DNA of 5,558 nt from positions 1 to 5,558 of the forward strand of contig JAJYSI010000257.1 of NCBI GenBank assembly GCA_021793635.1, read 5' to 3'. The translations under genes were made by a program, and so were the position numbers. Positions 4,707 to 5,558 of this stretch are shown piece by piece. A model generated the notes under the pieces. It had not been told where the DNA came from, did no database searches, and saw only the letters and a list, made by a program, of their open reading frames with translations. Within the stretch, counting starts at the first letter, position 1. Each line of letters starts with the position of its first letter. This DNA comes from Bacteroidota bacterium (lineage in GTDB: Bacteria; Bacteroidota; Ignavibacteria; Ignavibacteriales; Ignavibacteriaceae).

Positions 4707-5558
4707 CGAATGAGATTCCTAAAATATATCTTCTAATCATATCCAACGCAGCTTGAGCTGCTCTTTGTTTATTTCTGATACGGTCATCGCCAAAATTAAA
4801 TTTTTTTGCAGTACAAACCTTATCGTCGCAAATACCGATATAGGCAAGCCCAATCGGTTTATCAATTCCGGCTCCAGTAGGACCCATAATACCAGTTACA
4901 GATAAACCGATGTCGGTACCACTAATTGATTTTATACCTTCAGCCATTTGCCGGGCAACTTCCAGGCTAACGGCTCCAAATTGAGAAATTGTGTCCTCAT
5001 TAACTTTTAATATTTCTACTTTTGAAGCATTGCTATATGAAATAATTCCCCTTTCATAGTACTGGCTACTGCCGCTAATATTCGTAAGTAAATTTGAAAT
5101 ATATCCTCCAGTGCATGACTCTGCAATAGCTATAGTTTGTCCTCTTTCTTTTAGCAATCGGGCAACAACCTCTTCAAGAGGTTCATCTTCATTTGAAAAG
5201 ATGTATCTACCTGCTTTACCTCGAATTCTTTGTACAATTTCGCTCATTTTATTATTAGCAAGCTCCTCCGTTTCCTCCCTAACAGTAATTCTTAATTTAA
5301 CTCCAAACTGACTTGGAAGGAACGCTAATTTACCGCCATTTAATAACTCATTCAAATCACCTAACTTTTCAAACAGGACAGATTCACCGATACCGGTGGT
5401 TTGCAGCGTAGTAATTTTAATCGAATAACCGAGATCGGCTAATTTATCTTTTAATTTAGGGATGACATAAGACTCCATCATTTTGTGCATTTCAAAAGGA
5501 ACGCCCGGCATGACTATAAATATTTTATTATCCTTTTCAATCAAAATTCCGGGAGCAG
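4699..5558 (-). CDS. cinA: CinA family protein, NMN amidohydrolase type (5' part beyond window)
   Basis: About 286 C-terminal residues are visible; the N-terminal MoaB-like (COG1058) domain is mostly outside. The reading frame stays open to the right edge, with APGILIEKDNKIFIVMPGVPFEM matching the end of that domain, so the TTG at 5544 is internal and not the start. A middle segment (KITTLQTTGIGES to SEIVQRIRG) leads to the C-terminal PncC/CinA domain: QTIAIAESCTGGYIS with the active-site Ser, GIISYSNASK with the catalytic Tyr/Lys pair, FGAVSLEVARQMAEG, and TGIMGPTGAGIDKPIGLAYIG. This domain deamidates nicotinamide mononucleotide to nicotinate mononucleotide for NAD salvage; full-length CinA also has ADP-ribose pyrophosphatase activity in the N-terminal domain. 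CinA is linked to recA in competence operons (Streptococcus), so it may serve both NAD recycling and recombination. The stop overlaps the thpR start by 8 bp. Confidence 0.95.
   Translation of the reverse strand, partial: APGILIEKDNKIFIVMPGVPFEMHKMMESYVIPKLKDKLADLGYSIKITTLQTTGIGESVLFEKLGDLNELLNGGKLAFLPSQFGVKLRITVREETEELANNKMSEIVQRIRGKAGRYIFSNEDEPLEEVVARLLKERGQTIAIAESCTGGYISNLLTNISGSSQYYERGIISYSNASKVEILKVNEDTISQFGAVSLEVARQMAEGIKSISGTDIGLSVTGIMGPTGAGIDKPIGLAYIGICDDKVCTAKKFNFGDDRIRNKQRAAQAALDMIRRYILGISFDE

Noticed and set aside
5111..5311. Plus-strand 66-residue open frame inside cinA
   Set aside because: It is antisense to the conserved CinA C-terminal domain and has no supporting features.
4699..5544. 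Treating cinA as a complete 281-residue gene starting at 5544
   Set aside because: The frame continues to the window edge with conserved APGIL residues upstream of that TTG, so the gene is simply cut by the window.

Overview
This is a low-GC bacterial chromosome segment with compact housekeeping genes. I infer a member of the Bacteroidota / Chlorobi-Ignavibacteria lineage from the RecA and RecX sequence style, the AT richness and sparse, often weak Shine-Dalgarno sites. Confidence is moderate to low, because no rRNA or other decisive marker is present. No prophage, IS element, CRISPR array, tRNA or rRNA gene is visible.

Layout from right to left, on the minus strand: the window enters inside cinA (start beyond the right edge), which overlaps thpR by 8 bp. 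thpR is followed after 12 nt by recA, and recA after 17 nt by recX. This looks like one transcription unit of DNA-recombination and nucleotide or RNA-repair genes: CinA (NMN deamidase / ADP-ribose pyrophosphatase type), ThpR (RNA 2',3'-cyclic phosphodiesterase), RecA recombinase and its modulator RecX. A cinA-ligT(thpR)-recA operon is known from Deinococcus, and cinA-recA from Streptococcus. A short plus-strand NUDIX hydrolase gene runs head-on into recX, leaving only 8 nt between the stop codons.

A divergent, AT-rich intergenic region of about 190 bp (roughly 1833-2020) separates the NUDIX gene from murB (minus strand, peptidoglycan precursor synthesis). It holds a perfect 17-bp palindrome and weak promoter-like sequences. 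Left of murB is a gap of about 205 bp (611-815) containing a degenerate hexanucleotide tandem repeat (consensus yAAGTT on the plus strand, CTTGAA/CTTAAA on the minus strand) and a possible promoter. It is followed by a peroxiredoxin gene and, after 6 nt, the start of a rhodanese-domain gene cut by the left edge, probably a small redox operon.

Most of the window is ordinary. The most unusual signal is the hexamer: a non-coding array of about ten units lies downstream of murB, and a related six-unit array in the opposite orientation forms the first 12 codons of the NUDIX gene, where it supplies the only usable (TTG) start codons. I found no convincing rho-independent terminator and no gene-free stretch longer than 300 bases.
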